Assembly: GCA_016342415.1 (NCBI GenBank)
Contig: JAEIOD010000023.1
Coordinates: 1 to 64,000 of the forward strand
Source: Clostridiales bacterium
GTDB taxonomy: Bacteria > Bacillota > Clostridia > Peptostreptococcales > Acidaminobacteraceae
DNA: 64,000 nucleotides
Direction: 5' to 3'
Positions 45,135 through 53,914 of the stretch are shown here, piece by piece (the stretch's first letter is position 1; every line of letters begins with the position of its first letter). The position numbers were made by a program, and so were the translations under genes. A model generated the notes under the pieces. The model did no database searches. It saw nothing but the letters and a program-made list of their open reading frames with translations, and was not told the DNA's origin.

Positions 45135-46127
45135 ATGAAAAAACTACTTGTTATATGTTTTATAGTATTGCTATTAGGCTGTGAATCAGAGGATGAGTCT
45201 GAAAAGATTTCTGATGATAACTTTGTTGAAAACAAAAGAGTGGAACAAGTTGTTTTGGATAGACCTTTTATTATTGAGGAGATTCTGACTTTTGAAAAGG
45301 TTAGAAATTATAATTTGATAAAAGACAATGGCAGCAGAGAACATCTGATTATATTACCACCAAGTTTTTACGATTCAGACAATACATACCCCATAGTATA
45401 TTATTTTCATGGTCAGGATAACACTTCTGAACAGATCAAACATTATCAAAGACATCTCTATAAAGAAATGCTCGATGGCGAAATAAAAGAAGCTGTGATT
45501 GTCGGGATTAATTACAACAATAAATTAGGTGTGAGCTTTATGACCAATTCCCCGGTAACGGGTATGTGGCAAGATGCATTTTTTGAAGAAGCGGTACCTT
45601 TTTTTGAAGAAAAATATAGAATCGATGGCAATAGAAGTCTGTTCGGATTTTCAGTAGGAGGAAATGTAGCACTTAGACTAGGGTTTGAATTTCCGGATCT
45701 GATTGATGGGATTTATATATTGGCTCCTGCTATTTTTAAAGACGAGCAACTGAGTGATGTTTTAGAAGACGATACGGATGGATATGGTATGGCCTTTGTT
45801 TACAATGAGTCAAATGAACGGTTGTATGACTTACCAAGTTTTGATGGTTCGGATGATGACAATCAAATTATTGATAGATGGAAAAGTGGTTATATGGGCA
45901 TTGATCAAAAGATAGAAAATTACTTAAATCAAGATACTTCACTGTCTAAGATCGGTATCGAACTCGGTATAACGGATCGAAACCGGGAGATTGTATCAGG
46001 TACAAAATATTTCGTGGAACAACTTTCAAAAAATGATATTGATTATTTCTATAAAGAAACGAACAATGGTCATAATATCAATAAGGAGATTTTTCTTAGG
46101 GCAATCACATATTTGGTAAATGACTAA
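45135..46127 (+). CDS. Lipoprotein esterase / alpha-beta hydrolase (esterase D-like)
   Basis: 330 residues. The N-terminus is a lipoprotein signal, MKKLLVICFIVLLLGC, with the lipobox Cys at residue 16. The body is an alpha/beta hydrolase of the putative esterase family: LPPSFYDSDNTYPIVYYFHGQD near 73-93 (first part), nucleophile elbow GFSVGGN with Ser near residue 175, a later GIELGITDRN and a C-terminal His in NNGHNINKE. These enzymes hydrolyse acyl esters such as feruloyl, siderophore or polysaccharide esters. Lipid anchoring places it on the outer face of the membrane. GAGAGGTG precedes the ATG. Confidence 0.87.
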   Translation: MKKLLVICFIVLLLGCESEDESEKISDDNFVENKRVEQVVLDRPFIIEEILTFEKVRNYNLIKDNGSREHLIILPPSFYDSDNTYPIVYYFHGQDNTSEQIKHYQRHLYKEMLDGEIKEAVIVGINYNNKLGVSFMTNSPVTGMWQDAFFEEAVPFFEEKYRIDGNRSLFGFSVGGNVALRLGFEFPDLIDGIYILAPAIFKDEQLSDVLEDDTDGYGMAFVYNESNERLYDLPSFDGSDDDNQIIDRWKSGYMGIDQKIENYLNQDTSLSKIGIELGITDRNREIVSGTKYFVEQLSKNDIDYFYKETNNGHNINKEIFLRAITYLVND

Positions 46128-46134
46128 GTATATT

Positions 46135-46163
46135 TTGACAAATGGTTTTTAAGCGCCTATAAT
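46135..46163 (+). promoter_or_regulatory. Consensus sigma-A promoter of the OhrR-like gene
   Basis: -35 TTGACA (46135-46140), exactly 17 bases, -10 TATAAT (46158-46163). The operator palindrome begins five bases later, across the expected start of transcription. Confidence 0.9.
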
Positions 46164-46168
46164 AAAAT

Positions 46169-46184
46169 CAATCTTACAAGATTG
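46169..46184 (+). promoter_or_regulatory. Palindromic operator upstream of the OhrR-like gene
   Basis: CAATCTT-AC-AAGATTG, with perfect 7-bp arms. The same palindrome, doubled, lies at the promoter of the flavoprotein gene at 46822. It is a good candidate site for autorepression by the MarR/OhrR protein encoded immediately downstream. Confidence 0.85.
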
Positions 46185-46197
46185 AAAGGAGTTTAAA

Positions 46198-46647
46198 ATG
46201 AGTCATTCGACACTGAAACTGGAAAATCAATTGTGTTTTAGAGCATATACCGCTTCAAGATTAACAATTCGACTATATAAACCGATATTGGATCAACTCA
46301 ACCTAACTTATCCCCAATATGTTACCATGTTGGTGCTATGGGACGAAAAAGAGGTGGGTTTTAGAGAATTGGGTAAAAAGCTTCATATGAAAACAGGTAC
46401 ATTGACACCGGTGATTCAAAGGCTTGAAAAATTGGATTATGTCAAAAAAGTAAAAGACCCCTTAGATGATAGAAAAGCGATTGTACAACTCACAGATGCG
46501 GGAGAAGCATTGATTCCAGTAGCGGGCAAGATACCCAAAATGCTTGCTGAATCATTGGACTTAAAAACAGAAGAATACCTTGAGTATGCAAAAACCCTGG
46601 ATGCTTTATTGGATAAATTATACCATGCCAATCATATGATAGAGTAA
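46198..46647 (+). CDS. MarR-family, OhrR-like organic peroxide sensor
   Basis: 149 residues, a winged-helix MarR protein. The N-terminus NQLCFRAYTASRLTIRLY and LNLTYPQYVTMLVLW closely follow OhrR, including the conserved Cys13 that is oxidised by organic hydroperoxides. The recognition helix lies in LHMKTGTLTPVIQRLEKLDYV (near 63-83, first 20 shown elsewhere) and the wing in DPLDDRKAIVQLTDAG. The promoter is a perfect TTGACA-17-TATAAT with a palindrome at the start site, and a doubled form of the palindrome controls the next gene, followed by a glutathione peroxidase. This makes a peroxide-response regulon very likely. A terminator follows. Confidence 0.88.
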   Translation: MSHSTLKLENQLCFRAYTASRLTIRLYKPILDQLNLTYPQYVTMLVLWDEKEVGFRELGKKLHMKTGTLTPVIQRLEKLDYVKKVKDPLDDRKAIVQLTDAGEALIPVAGKIPKMLAESLDLKTEEYLEYAKTLDALLDKLYHANHMIE

Positions 46648-46691
46648 ACGAAAGGTGTTCTTTGTTAGAACAACCCAAACAGTAGAAAATG

Positions 46692-46724
46692 AAACTCTTT
46701 TGGATACTTCAAAAGAGTTTTTTT
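46692..46724 (+). terminator. Intrinsic terminator of the OhrR-like gene
   Basis: AAACTCTTTT (46692-46701) pairs with AAAAGAGTTT (46711-46720) around a 9-base loop, followed by TTTT. Confidence 0.85.
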
Positions 46725-46735
46725 AGATTAAAACG

Positions 46736-46793
46736 TTGACAGTTGGGTAAAAAGGGAGTATATTAATCTTACAAGATTGATCTTGCAAGATTG
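46736..46793 (+). promoter_or_regulatory. Promoter with doubled OhrR-type operator
   Basis: -35 TTGACA (46736-46741), 17 bases, -10 TATATT (46759-46764). Directly after it are two palindromes in tandem: AATCTT-AC-AAGATT (46765-46778) and ATCTT-GC-AAGAT (46780-46791), centres 14 bp apart. Same sequence as the operator at 46169-46184. Confidence 0.87.
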
Positions 46794-46821
46794 AAATGTA
46801 TTTTAGATGGGAAGGCATGAT

Positions 46822-48210
46822 ATGAAAAGTTTTGATATAGTGATAATAGGATCTGGTTCCGGTGGGTTAACAGCTGCTTATACAGCATTGGGTTTTGGTA
46901 AAAAAGTCTTGGTGGTCGATAAGAATTTGCCAGGCGGAGAATGTACTTGGTCTGGATGTATTCCGAGTAAAGCTCTGATTAATGAAGCAAAAAGAATTTA
47001 CCGTGCCAAAGAAGTTGTCGGTGATTTTGAATATGATACATCAGAAGCCATGACAGCGGTACATCAAGTGATACAAAATGTCTATGCTGGAGAGTCTGTA
47101 GAAAAGTTGCAAGAAGACGGCATTGAGTTTATAAGTGGGTATGCAAGATTTGTGTCTCCATATGAAATAGAAGTTAATGACGAAAGAATAAAAGGCAAAA
47201 AATTCATTGTTGCAACAGGTTCCTCACCCTTAAAACCACCTATTCCCGGTTTACATGATATCAAACATTTGGACAATGAATCCTTATTTAAATTGGATAA
47301 ATTACCAGACTCGATGATAATTTTGGGTGGTGGTGCCATTGGTGTTGAAATGGCACAAGCCATGAACCGTTTAGGGGTAAAAGTAGACTTAGTGGAAATG
47401 GCAGATCGCATCTTATTTAGAGAAGAAGAGAGTCATAGTTTAAGATTACAAAACATACTGATAAGAGAAGGTGTTAACATCCATGTGGGCAGTAAAGCCG
47501 TCAATATGTTTGAAAAAGAGGGTAAAGTCACTCTGGAATATGAACAAAAGGAAGAAAAATATCAAGTGACTTCTGATAAATTACTGGTCGCTATAGGCAG
47601 AAAAGCCAATGTGAACGATTTGGGTTTAGAAGCTGCAGGGGTCTTGTTTGATAACAGACAGATTATGGTCAACAAATACATGGCAACCAGTCAGAAACAT
47701 ATTTATGCAGTTGGTGATGTCGCCGGTCCTTATATGTTTTCTCATATGGCCAATGTTCAAGGTATTCAGGCGGTACAGAATGCGGTTTTACCGTTTAATA
47801 GAAAAGTTAAAGACGACCATATCGCTTGGACAACTTTCAGTGAGCCAGAACTTGCAAGAGCGGGTATGACTGAACGAGAAGCGAGAGAGAAATATGGTGA
47901 TAAGATCAGAGTGTATACATTTGATTTCGATCATTTGGATAGAGCGATGACAAAAGGTAAGACAGATGAAGGTGTTAAGATTGTATTGGATCAAAAGGGT
48001 AAAGTATTGGGTGCATCCATTTTAGCTGATAGAGCTGGTGAAATGATTTGTGAAATTCAACTTTTGAAAACAATGGATTTAAATTTTTCGAAGCTGGCAT
48101 CGGTTATCCATCCTTATCCAACATATGGTGAAGTGTTTAATAAAATAGCAAAGAAAGTTGCAGTAGACAACTTGTTACAAAATCCAGTAGTAAAGATATT
48201 TAGAAAGTAG
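46822..48210 (+). CDS. FAD-dependent pyridine nucleotide-disulfide oxidoreductase
   Basis: 462 residues from the ATG at 46822, which has GGGAAGG six bases upstream; the frame also has an earlier ATG at 46807. FAD-binding GSGSGG at residues 10-15, redox-active disulfide Cys41 and Cys46 (GGECTWSGCIPSK), NAD(P)-binding GGGAIGVEMAQ near 170, the second FAD motif IYAVGDVAG near 298, and the C-terminal dimer motif HPYPTYGE near 430. It resembles dihydrolipoamide dehydrogenase, mercuric reductase and similar disulfide reductases. With no 2-oxo acid dehydrogenase nearby and with OhrR-type operators, it more likely reduces a low-molecular-weight or protein thiol during peroxide stress. Confidence 0.88.
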   Translation: MKSFDIVIIGSGSGGLTAAYTALGFGKKVLVVDKNLPGGECTWSGCIPSKALINEAKRIYRAKEVVGDFEYDTSEAMTAVHQVIQNVYAGESVEKLQEDGIEFISGYARFVSPYEIEVNDERIKGKKFIVATGSSPLKPPIPGLHDIKHLDNESLFKLDKLPDSMIILGGGAIGVEMAQAMNRLGVKVDLVEMADRILFREEESHSLRLQNILIREGVNIHVGSKAVNMFEKEGKVTLEYEQKEEKYQVTSDKLLVAIGRKANVNDLGLEAAGVLFDNRQIMVNKYMATSQKHIYAVGDVAGPYMFSHMANVQGIQAVQNAVLPFNRKVKDDHIAWTTFSEPELARAGMTEREAREKYGDKIRVYTFDFDHLDRAMTKGKTDEGVKIVLDQKGKVLGASILADRAGEMICEIQLLKTMDLNFSKLASVIHPYPTYGEVFNKIAKKVAVDNLLQNPVVKIFRK

Positions 48211-48216
48211 GACATT

Positions 48217-48675
48217 ATGAAAATTGGTTTAGGTATACTGGCTGTCGTGTTAATAGTTGTACTTGTTATGATGTCAAAGAATATGAAAACACCAGAACTG
48301 GGTGTTGAAGATGGATTGTTCAAACCCTTATCTTCAAAACCAAATGGTGTTTCCACTCAGACAAAAGACGAAGATAAATTGGTAGAGCCACTTCCTTTTA
48401 GTAAAGACTTGGACTCAACCAAAGCGCTTATAATAGAAGTTTGTAAGTCCTATGGTGATGTAAAGATAGTCAAAGAAGAAAGAAACTACATTCATGTTGT
48501 TTTTACCACAGGAAAAATGAAATACAACGATGATGCAGAATTTTATTTTGATGAAAACAGTCAATTGGTTCATTACCGTTCCGAAAGTCGAATAGGCTAT
48601 TCGGATATGGGATTAAATAGAGAAAGATATGATGCACTTGCATCATCTTACAATAAACTTATGGAGGAAAACTAA
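48217..48675 (+). CDS. DUF1499 family membrane-anchored protein
   Basis: 152 residues. One N-terminal membrane helix (residues 2-20) and then the DUF1499 fold: KPNGVSTQTKDEDK, VEPLPF, NYIHVVFTTGKMKYNDDAEFYF (first part of a longer strand), and LVHYRSESRIGYSDMGLNRE near 125-145. DUF1499 proteins are widespread and uncharacterised. The gene begins six bases after the flavoprotein and ends inside the start of the glutathione peroxidase gene (TAATG), so it belongs to the peroxide-response operon. Confidence 0.85.
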   Translation: MKIGLGILAVVLIVVLVMMSKNMKTPELGVEDGLFKPLSSKPNGVSTQTKDEDKLVEPLPFSKDLDSTKALIIEVCKSYGDVKIVKEERNYIHVVFTTGKMKYNDDAEFYFDENSQLVHYRSESRIGYSDMGLNRERYDALASSYNKLMEEN

Positions 48676-49220
48676 TGAAAATATATGAATATTCTTATAC
48701 AAATGCAGACGATGAACAGGTGAGTTTATCGGATTATAAAGGTAAAGTGATGTTACTGGTCAATACGGCAAGCAAATGTGGTTTCACACCTCAGTACGAA
48801 GGCTTAGAAGCACTTTATCAAGCCTATCATAACAAAGGTTTGGAAGTTGTTGGATTCCCGTGTAACCAGTTTTTAGATCAGGAACCTGGAACAGCCGAAG
48901 AGATCAGATCATTTTGCCAACTAAACTATGGTGTGAGTTTTGAATTGTCACAAAAGTTAGAGGTTCGCGGCGAAACAGCAGATCCTTTATTTAAGTATTT
49001 AACATCTAAAAGACCATTTGAAGGCTATGATATGACAACTGAAGGTGGCAAAAAGATGCAAGGTTTCTTGTCAGAAAAATTACCACATCTATTAGAAGGT
49101 GATGATATCAAATGGAACTTTACAAAGTTCTTGGTGTCAAAAGATGGAGCAGTCATTAAAAGATATGAATCAACAGTAGATCCAAAAGAGATGATAAAAG
49201 ATATTGAGGCATTGTTATAA
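48675..49220 (+). CDS. Glutathione peroxidase family (thiol peroxidase)
   Basis: 181 residues. The peroxidatic residue is Cys35 (NTASKCGFTPQY), not selenocysteine. Gln and Trp partners are present in FPCNQF (Gln65) and WNFTKFLV (near 154), and Cys63 and Cys81 are candidates for the resolving cysteine, as in thioredoxin-dependent bacterial Gpx enzymes. It reduces hydrogen or lipid peroxides in the cytoplasm. It overlaps the DUF1499 gene by one base (TAATG) and AGGAGG lies upstream. Control by the OhrR-type operators at 46765-46793 is likely through the operon. Confidence 0.92.
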   Translation: MKIYEYSYTNADDEQVSLSDYKGKVMLLVNTASKCGFTPQYEGLEALYQAYHNKGLEVVGFPCNQFLDQEPGTAEEIRSFCQLNYGVSFELSQKLEVRGETADPLFKYLTSKRPFEGYDMTTEGGKKMQGFLSEKLPHLLEGDDIKWNFTKFLVSKDGAVIKRYESTVDPKEMIKDIEALL

Positions 49221-49829
49221 GAACTGATAATGATGAACAATAGATTCCCCTTGTAGTAAACAGTCCATAAGAAGACGGTTTGTTAGAAGGGGTTTTCTTA
49301 TAAGAGTCCATGGAATATTTAACCAAGATCTTGGCTAAATAGCCAGCTATATGTCTAAATGCACATTAAAGATGAGTTATGATTAAGAGTATGGTAGATT
49401 GTTAATATAGTATCAATCTTTTGGTACTATTTTGTACGGATAAGGTTTAAATCGTTTTTTATAAAGAAAAAAGACGTTACGTGGAATCGAAAGGATTATA
49501 ATCATGCAAATCATACACATATTTCAGCGCTTGGCATTTTTGATTGTGCTTTTAGAATGTTTAGTAAGACTGTAAAAAACAATGTAAAAAAATAATTTGG
49601 TTTTTAATAATATAATACCTCTCGCAGCCTGTGAGAGGTATTAATAATAAGTGAATGTTATTTAAGGATTCAATTTTGATGAATGCATTCATCAAAATCA
49701 ATAAATGTGTATGAGTGCATAAGATTGTGGACAACTGATAGAAAAATTCTGTTTGTCCACATAGTAAAGGTGTTTATGTTTATAAGTTGTTAAATCTATT
49801 ATAAAATAAAAAAAGTGGATAAATCCACT
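49221..49829. other. 600-base non-coding region with several inverted repeats
   Basis: No supported gene. Near the start CCCCTT (49245-49250) can pair with AAGGGG followed by TTTTCTT, a possible terminator of the peroxidase operon. AATACCTCTC (49614-49623) pairs with GAGAGGTATT (49633-49642). A perfect 26-base palindrome lies at 49673-49698, arms ATTTTGATGAATG/CATTCATCAAAAT. TGTGGACA (49726-49733) pairs with TGTCCACA (49754-49761). The last three elements follow each other within 150 bases and are not explained by neighbouring genes. Confidence 0.6.
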
Positions 49830-49832
49830 TTA
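49804..49832 (-). terminator. Intrinsic terminator of the LytTR/DUF3021 operon
   Basis: On the minus strand AAAGTGGAT pairs with ATCCACTTT around a two-base loop, followed by a T-run (the A-run at 49804-49811). Confidence 0.88.
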
Positions 49833-50237
49833 TAATGAAGCATTGATTAGTTGTGCCTGTTTCTTTAAATAGATTTTATAAATGATAAATGAAATAGCAT
49901 AACCAGAGAGATAAAATCCAATAAACGATACTCTTGCCATAGTATTCTGTGGCATCATACCAATCATATGTGCAATTGGTAAAAAAGGTAGGGTGGAAAG
50001 AACATGTGTGATGAATTGTTTTAGAACACTCCATTCTTCTATTGAAAAGATAATACTGATAAATGCAAAGTAAAAGCCGCTGATAGCATACATCATATAT
50101 TGTTTTATAAATACAGAGGATTCAATGGAAATCACGTCATGTTGTAAGGATGCCAATAAAAACATGGTATAACTTAAAAACAATCCCATTAAAATCCCGA
50201 TTAATCCTCTTCTTGTACCTTCTTTGATATAACTCAT
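49830..50237 (-). CDS. DUF3021 family membrane protein
   Basis: 135 residues with four membrane helices (about 14-34, 43-64, 73-95 and 102-125). This fits DUF3021, small four-helix proteins that are usually encoded next to a LytTR regulator. In streptococcal LytTR regulatory systems the membrane partner antagonises the regulator, probably by sequestering it. The start (AGGAGG upstream) overlaps the LytTR stop by four bases, so the two products are coupled. Confidence 0.85.
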   Translation of the reverse strand: MSYIKEGTRRGLIGILMGLFLSYTMFLLASLQHDVISIESSVFIKQYMMYAISGFYFAFISIIFSIEEWSVLKQFITHVLSTLPFLPIAHMIGMMPQNTMARVSFIGFYLSGYAISFIIYKIYLKKQAQLINASL

Positions 50238-50686
50238 TTTGTACCTCCTATTCCTAAATAGTTTTTAACTTTTGAGACATTTCTTCTTGAAATGCCTTCA
50301 CATTTTCCGTTTTTAAAATGAACCACTAGACTGCCGTTGAATTCAACTTCAATTTTTTTGATCATATTGACATTGGCTATGGCATACTTAGAGAGTCTGA
50401 CAAAACCATGTCTCTCCAATTTTTCTTCAAAAGCATAGAGTTTTTCTTTGGCTTCATATTTTTTATTTAAAGTATCCAATTTAACTTTGTTGCCTTCAGT
50501 ATAAAAACACACAATTTCCTTTGGATCCAATAAATAAATACTTTCATCCAATTTCCCAATAATCTTTGTTGTAGAATCTGATTCTAGTTTTTTAATAACC
50601 TCTGTCACTTCATCTGTCATCTCATTATTTTTTATAGAAACAATAAATGTTTCATGTGCTGCATTGATATCAATTTCAACTTTCAA
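50234..50686 (-). CDS. LytTR-domain DNA-binding regulator
   Basis: 150 residues from the TTG at 50686, chosen because GGAGAG lies five bases upstream; the frame extends to 50731 without a ribosome site. No receiver domain. The C-terminal half, about residues 48-145, is a LytTR domain (IYLLDPKEIVCFYTEGNKV, then LERHGFVRLSKYAIANVNMI and FKNGKCEGISRRNVSKVKNY, partial). Stand-alone LytTR plus a membrane DUF3021 is the layout of LytTR regulatory systems, which often control their own operon and envelope or bacteriocin-related genes. Confidence 0.88.
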   Translation of the reverse strand: MKVEIDINAAHETFIVSIKNNEMTDEVTEVIKKLESDSTTKIIGKLDESIYLLDPKEIVCFYTEGNKVKLDTLNKKYEAKEKLYAFEEKLERHGFVRLSKYAIANVNMIKKIEVEFNGSLVVHFKNGKCEGISRRNVSKVKNYLGIGGTK

Positions 50687-50933
50687 TGTATCTCTCCTCT
50701 CATTTCTTAAGTTAAGTGTATCGTAAGGCACTTCAATTATCCATACGTTTTATGTGTTCGGTCGGTTTCTTTAAGTAAACGGTCATAAAAGGTATTTCCA
50801 TGAAAATAAGAATGTCTTTTTTACATTCAATTACATTAAATTGGATTTCTTATCCATTTATGATTGATACGCATTTCAAGTGGTATATCTTCTAATATAC
50901 ATATATAGTATACAAAGTATAAGGAGGTTTAAA

Positions 50934-52562
50934 ATGAGTATGTTTTGTTTCCAATGTCAAGAAACAGCCAGGGGTACTGGATGTGAAACAAGAGGTGTCT
51001 GTGGTAAGACTGAAGAAGTGGCAAAAATTCAAGATCTGTTGATTTACACAACAAAAGGTGTTGGTGAAGTGATTGTAAAAGGTAATATTGATGTAAGCTC
51101 TCTTAGTCATGAAAATCATGAAACCTTGACCAGTTTATTTATGACCATTACAAATGCCAATTTTGATGATGTTGTATTAATAGATCAGATCAAGAAAATG
51201 ATCGCTATCAGAGAAAATCTGAAAAAACAGGTACCAAATCTAGAATTAACGGATGCGGCTACATATGATTTTACAACAAGAGAAAAAATGTTGGAAAAAG
51301 CTGCTACAATAGGCGTTTTATCAACTGAAAATGAAGACATCAGGTCGCTTCGAGAGATGATTGTTTATGGTCTTAAAGGTATATCTGCCTATACACATCA
51401 TGCCTTGAATATACAAAAAGAAAATCCTGAAATTTATCGATTTATATATGAAGCGCTTGAAGCAACTCAAAATCCAAATCTGACAGCAGATGATTTGGTT
51501 GCTTTGGTTCTAAGAACAGGTGAACATGGTGTGATGTCTTTGGCTCTATTAGATGAAGCCAATACTTCAAAGTATGGTCATCCAGAAATCACAACTGTTG
51601 ATATTGGTGTTAGAGACAATCCAGGTATTTTAATATCAGGTCATGATTATACAGATTTAGAACAATTATTGGAACAAACGAAAGGCACTGGTGTAGATGT
51701 GTATACACATAGTGAAATGTTACCAGCGCACTATTATCCAGCATTTAAAAAATACGATCACTTTGCAGGCAATTATGGTAATGCTTGGTGGAAGCAAGTC
51801 ACTGAATTCTTTACTTTCAATGGACCGATCCTGTTTACTACAAACTGTATTGTGCCACCAAGAAAAGAAGGTATTACACATAAAATATTTACAACAGGAG
51901 CAGCTGGACTGCCTGGTGCCAATCACATAGATCCGGATAAAGACGGTAAAAAAGATTTCTCAGCTCTTATTAAGATGGCAAAAGAAAGCAATCCGCCTAC
52001 AGAAATTGAAACGGGTACAATCACAGGTGGATTTGCACATCATCAAGTCTTTGAACTGGCAGATAAAGTAGTAGATGCGGTTAAATCAGGTGCGATTAAG
52101 AAATTCTTTGTGATGGCAGGCTGTGACGGTCGTATGAATGCAAGAAACTATTATACTGAATTTGCTGAAAAACTACCGAAAGATACAGTCATCTTAACGG
52201 CTGGTTGTGCTAAATACAGATACAATAAATTAGATTTAGGTGATATTGGTGGTATTCCAAGAGTATTAGATGCCGGTCAATGTAATGACTCTTATTCTTT
52301 GGCAGTGATTGCACTGAAATTAAAAGAAATCTTTGGTGTAGAAGACATCAATGAATTGCCGATCGAATTTAATATTGCATGGTATGAACAAAAGGCGGTA
52401 ATTGTTTTATTATCACTCTTGTATTTGGGTGTAAAGAACATTCACTTAGGACCAACACTTCCTGGTTTCTTATCTCCAAATGTAGCTAAGATTTTAGTAG
52501 AAACATTTGGTATTGCACCGATTAAAACTGCAGATGAAGATGTTGAATTTTTCATGAAATAG
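50934..52562 (+). CDS. hcp: Hybrid cluster protein (hydroxylamine / NO-detoxifying reductase)
   Basis: 542 residues from the ATG at 50934 (AAGGAGG seven bases upstream). The N-terminal Cys5, Cys8, Cys17 and Cys23 (CFQC...C...C) bind the 4Fe-4S cluster. Ligands of the hybrid iron-sulfur-oxygen cluster are visible in GEHGVMS near 198, FTTNCIVPP near 303, the MAGCDGR region near 397 and [11 protein letters not shown] near 425, and [17 protein letters not shown] near 440. Hcp reduces hydroxylamine and nitric oxide and is used in anaerobes against nitrosative stress. No Hcr reductase partner or NrfR/NorR-type regulator lies next to it. A terminator follows. Confidence 0.96.
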   Translation: MSMFCFQCQETARGTGCETRGVCGKTEEVAKIQDLLIYTTKGVGEVIVKGNIDVSSLSHENHETLTSLFMTITNANFDDVVLIDQIKKMIAIRENLKKQVPNLELTDAATYDFTTREKMLEKAATIGVLSTENEDIRSLREMIVYGLKGISAYTHHALNIQKENPEIYRFIYEALEATQNPNLTADDLVALVLRTGEHGVMSLALLDEANTSKYGHPEITTVDIGVRDNPGILISGHDYTDLEQLLEQTKGTGVDVYTHSEMLPAHYYPAFKKYDHFAGNYGNAWWKQVTEFFTFNGPILFTTNCIVPPRKEGITHKIFTTGAAGLPGANHIDPDKDGKKDFSALIKMAKESNPPTEIETGTITGGFAHHQVFELADKVVDAVKSGAIKKFFVMAGCDGRMNARNYYTEFAEKLPKDTVILTAGCAKYRYNKLDLGDIGGIPRVLDAGQCNDSYSLAVIALKLKEIFGVEDINELPIEFNIAWYEQKAVIVLLSLLYLGVKNIHLGPTLPGFLSPNVAKILVETFGIAPIKTADEDVEFFMK

Positions 52563-52569
52563 AACTGAA

Positions 52570-52594
52570 GGCTGTTGCTTGCAACAGTCTTTTC
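52570..52594 (+). terminator. Intrinsic terminator of hcp
   Basis: GGCTGTTGC (52570-52578), TT loop, GCAACAGTC (52581-52589) with one G-U pair, then TTTTCTT. Confidence 0.85.
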
Positions 52595-52664
52595 TTATGT
52601 GAAAAGCCAAAATGCCATTAATTTATTTTATTTTATACTGTACAATAAAATTAGAGGTGAAGAA

Positions 52665-53888
52665 ATGAAGATTGGTGCTTTTTCAGAAAAATACGGTGTC
52701 TCTCAAGATACCATTAGATATTATATTAAACAGAAGTTGTTATTGCCGCAAAAGGATGGACCTCAATATGATTTCACATCATCTTGCGAAGGTGATCTTG
52801 AAACCATCCTAGAACTTAAGAACTATCAGTTTTCAATACAGGAGATCAAAAAACTGCTCTTTTATATGAGAGTCAGCAAACTGGAACCTAAATTAAAGAG
52901 TTTGTTTATCCAAAGTGCACTCAGAAAAAAACAAAGTGAAATAATCACTGAAATTGAATCCTTACAGCATGTGGAAAAAGAATTAAATGCACATTTAGAA
53001 GAGATTCAAAGAGAACCGTTGACTCAACATACCATGGGTGTTCCATTGACCTTTATAGATAAAATGAGTTGTAAAAAGTGTCATGAAAGTTATGTTTTAA
53101 ATGCTTCTTCTATTATAGATAACGATATTATGGAAGGTACACTGAACTGTTCTTGCGATTCACTTGAGATTATTGACGGCATTATTGTAGGTGATGGCGG
53201 TAATTCTTCTGATACGATGGTTCTGGAGTTTTCTGATTATGTGGAAAAAACAGATACAGAACATTTTCAAATCATCTATTCAATCATGGATTGGGTAGAA
53301 CATCAAATGGATTTCAAAACCTTAGAAGACAAACTCGTCATTGAACTGGGTTCTGGATTTGGGATCTTCATTAGATTGATTTACAACAAACTGCCTAAAA
53401 CGACTACTGTTGTCTGTGTGGATTACAATATTGACTATCTAAGAAGTTTAAGAGAATTGTTGTCTTATCAGAACGAAAAAAAATCAATTGTGTTTATGTG
53501 TAGTGATTTTAAATCGATGCCTTTAAAGAACAAAAGTATTGAGTGTTTATTAGATATTGCAGGACGATCTAACTATTATTTGCATCAATACAATCGTGAA
53601 ACAGAAGTAGAAGAAACCTTACTCACAGATTTAGAACATCAACTGAGCGATACATGTTTGTACTGTGGTTTTCATTATGTGTTTAAAAGCATCAGTCCAA
53701 CGCATTTTCTTAATAAAGAACATCACTACCTCTTCAAAGAGAAGCAACTTTTTAAAGAATTACAAGAACTTTCAATGGAAATAACAGCCCATAAATTATC
53801 AACCAAACTGCCCGTTGGTGGACGGTATGAAAGTTTTTATTCAGAAAGAGATGATGTCAGAACCGTTGGAATTATAGCAAAAAAATAA
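52665..53888 (+). CDS. MerR-type HTH fused to a cysteine motif and a SAM-methyltransferase domain
   Basis: 407 residues from the ATG at 52665 (AGAGGTGAAG upstream). Residues 1-70 are a MerR helix-turn-helix (MKIGAFSEKYGVSQDTIRYY) and 80-120 the dimerising coiled coil. Residues about 128-170 hold MSCKKCHESYV and NCSCDSLEI, a CxxC/CxC pair that could bind zinc or an iron-sulfur cluster. Residues about 205-400 form a class I methyltransferase fold (LVIELGSGFG near 222, VVCVDYN near 247, CSDFKSMPLKNKSIECLLDI near 276-295). No HMA or multidrug-binding effector domain is present. The gene may both sense and methylate something, or use SAM as a ligand. It is alone between two terminators. Confidence 0.82.
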   Translation: MKIGAFSEKYGVSQDTIRYYIKQKLLLPQKDGPQYDFTSSCEGDLETILELKNYQFSIQEIKKLLFYMRVSKLEPKLKSLFIQSALRKKQSEIITEIESLQHVEKELNAHLEEIQREPLTQHTMGVPLTFIDKMSCKKCHESYVLNASSIIDNDIMEGTLNCSCDSLEIIDGIIVGDGGNSSDTMVLEFSDYVEKTDTEHFQIIYSIMDWVEHQMDFKTLEDKLVIELGSGFGIFIRLIYNKLPKTTTVVCVDYNIDYLRSLRELLSYQNEKKSIVFMCSDFKSMPLKNKSIECLLDIAGRSNYYLHQYNRETEVEETLLTDLEHQLSDTCLYCGFHYVFKSISPTHFLNKEHHYLFKEKQLFKELQELSMEITAHKLSTKLPVGGRYESFYSERDDVRTVGIIAKK

Positions 53889-53914
53889 ACATGGTCCGAG
53901 GACCATGTTTTTTG
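53888..53914. terminator. Intrinsic terminator
   Basis: AACATGGTCC (53888-53897), GA, GGACCATGTT (53900-53909), then TTTTTG. It directly follows the stop of the MerR-methyltransferase gene. Confidence 0.93.

Noticed and set aside
46822..48210. Calling the flavoprotein mercuric reductase or LpdA
   Set aside because: No N-terminal HMA domain, no C-terminal Cys-Cys pair, no mer genes and no 2-oxo acid dehydrogenase genes nearby. Left as a general disulfide oxidoreductase.
49500..49560. Second sigma-54 site (TTGGCATTTTTGATTGTGC)
   Set aside because: The GG-N10 position is followed by TG rather than GC, and no gene starts downstream in that direction.
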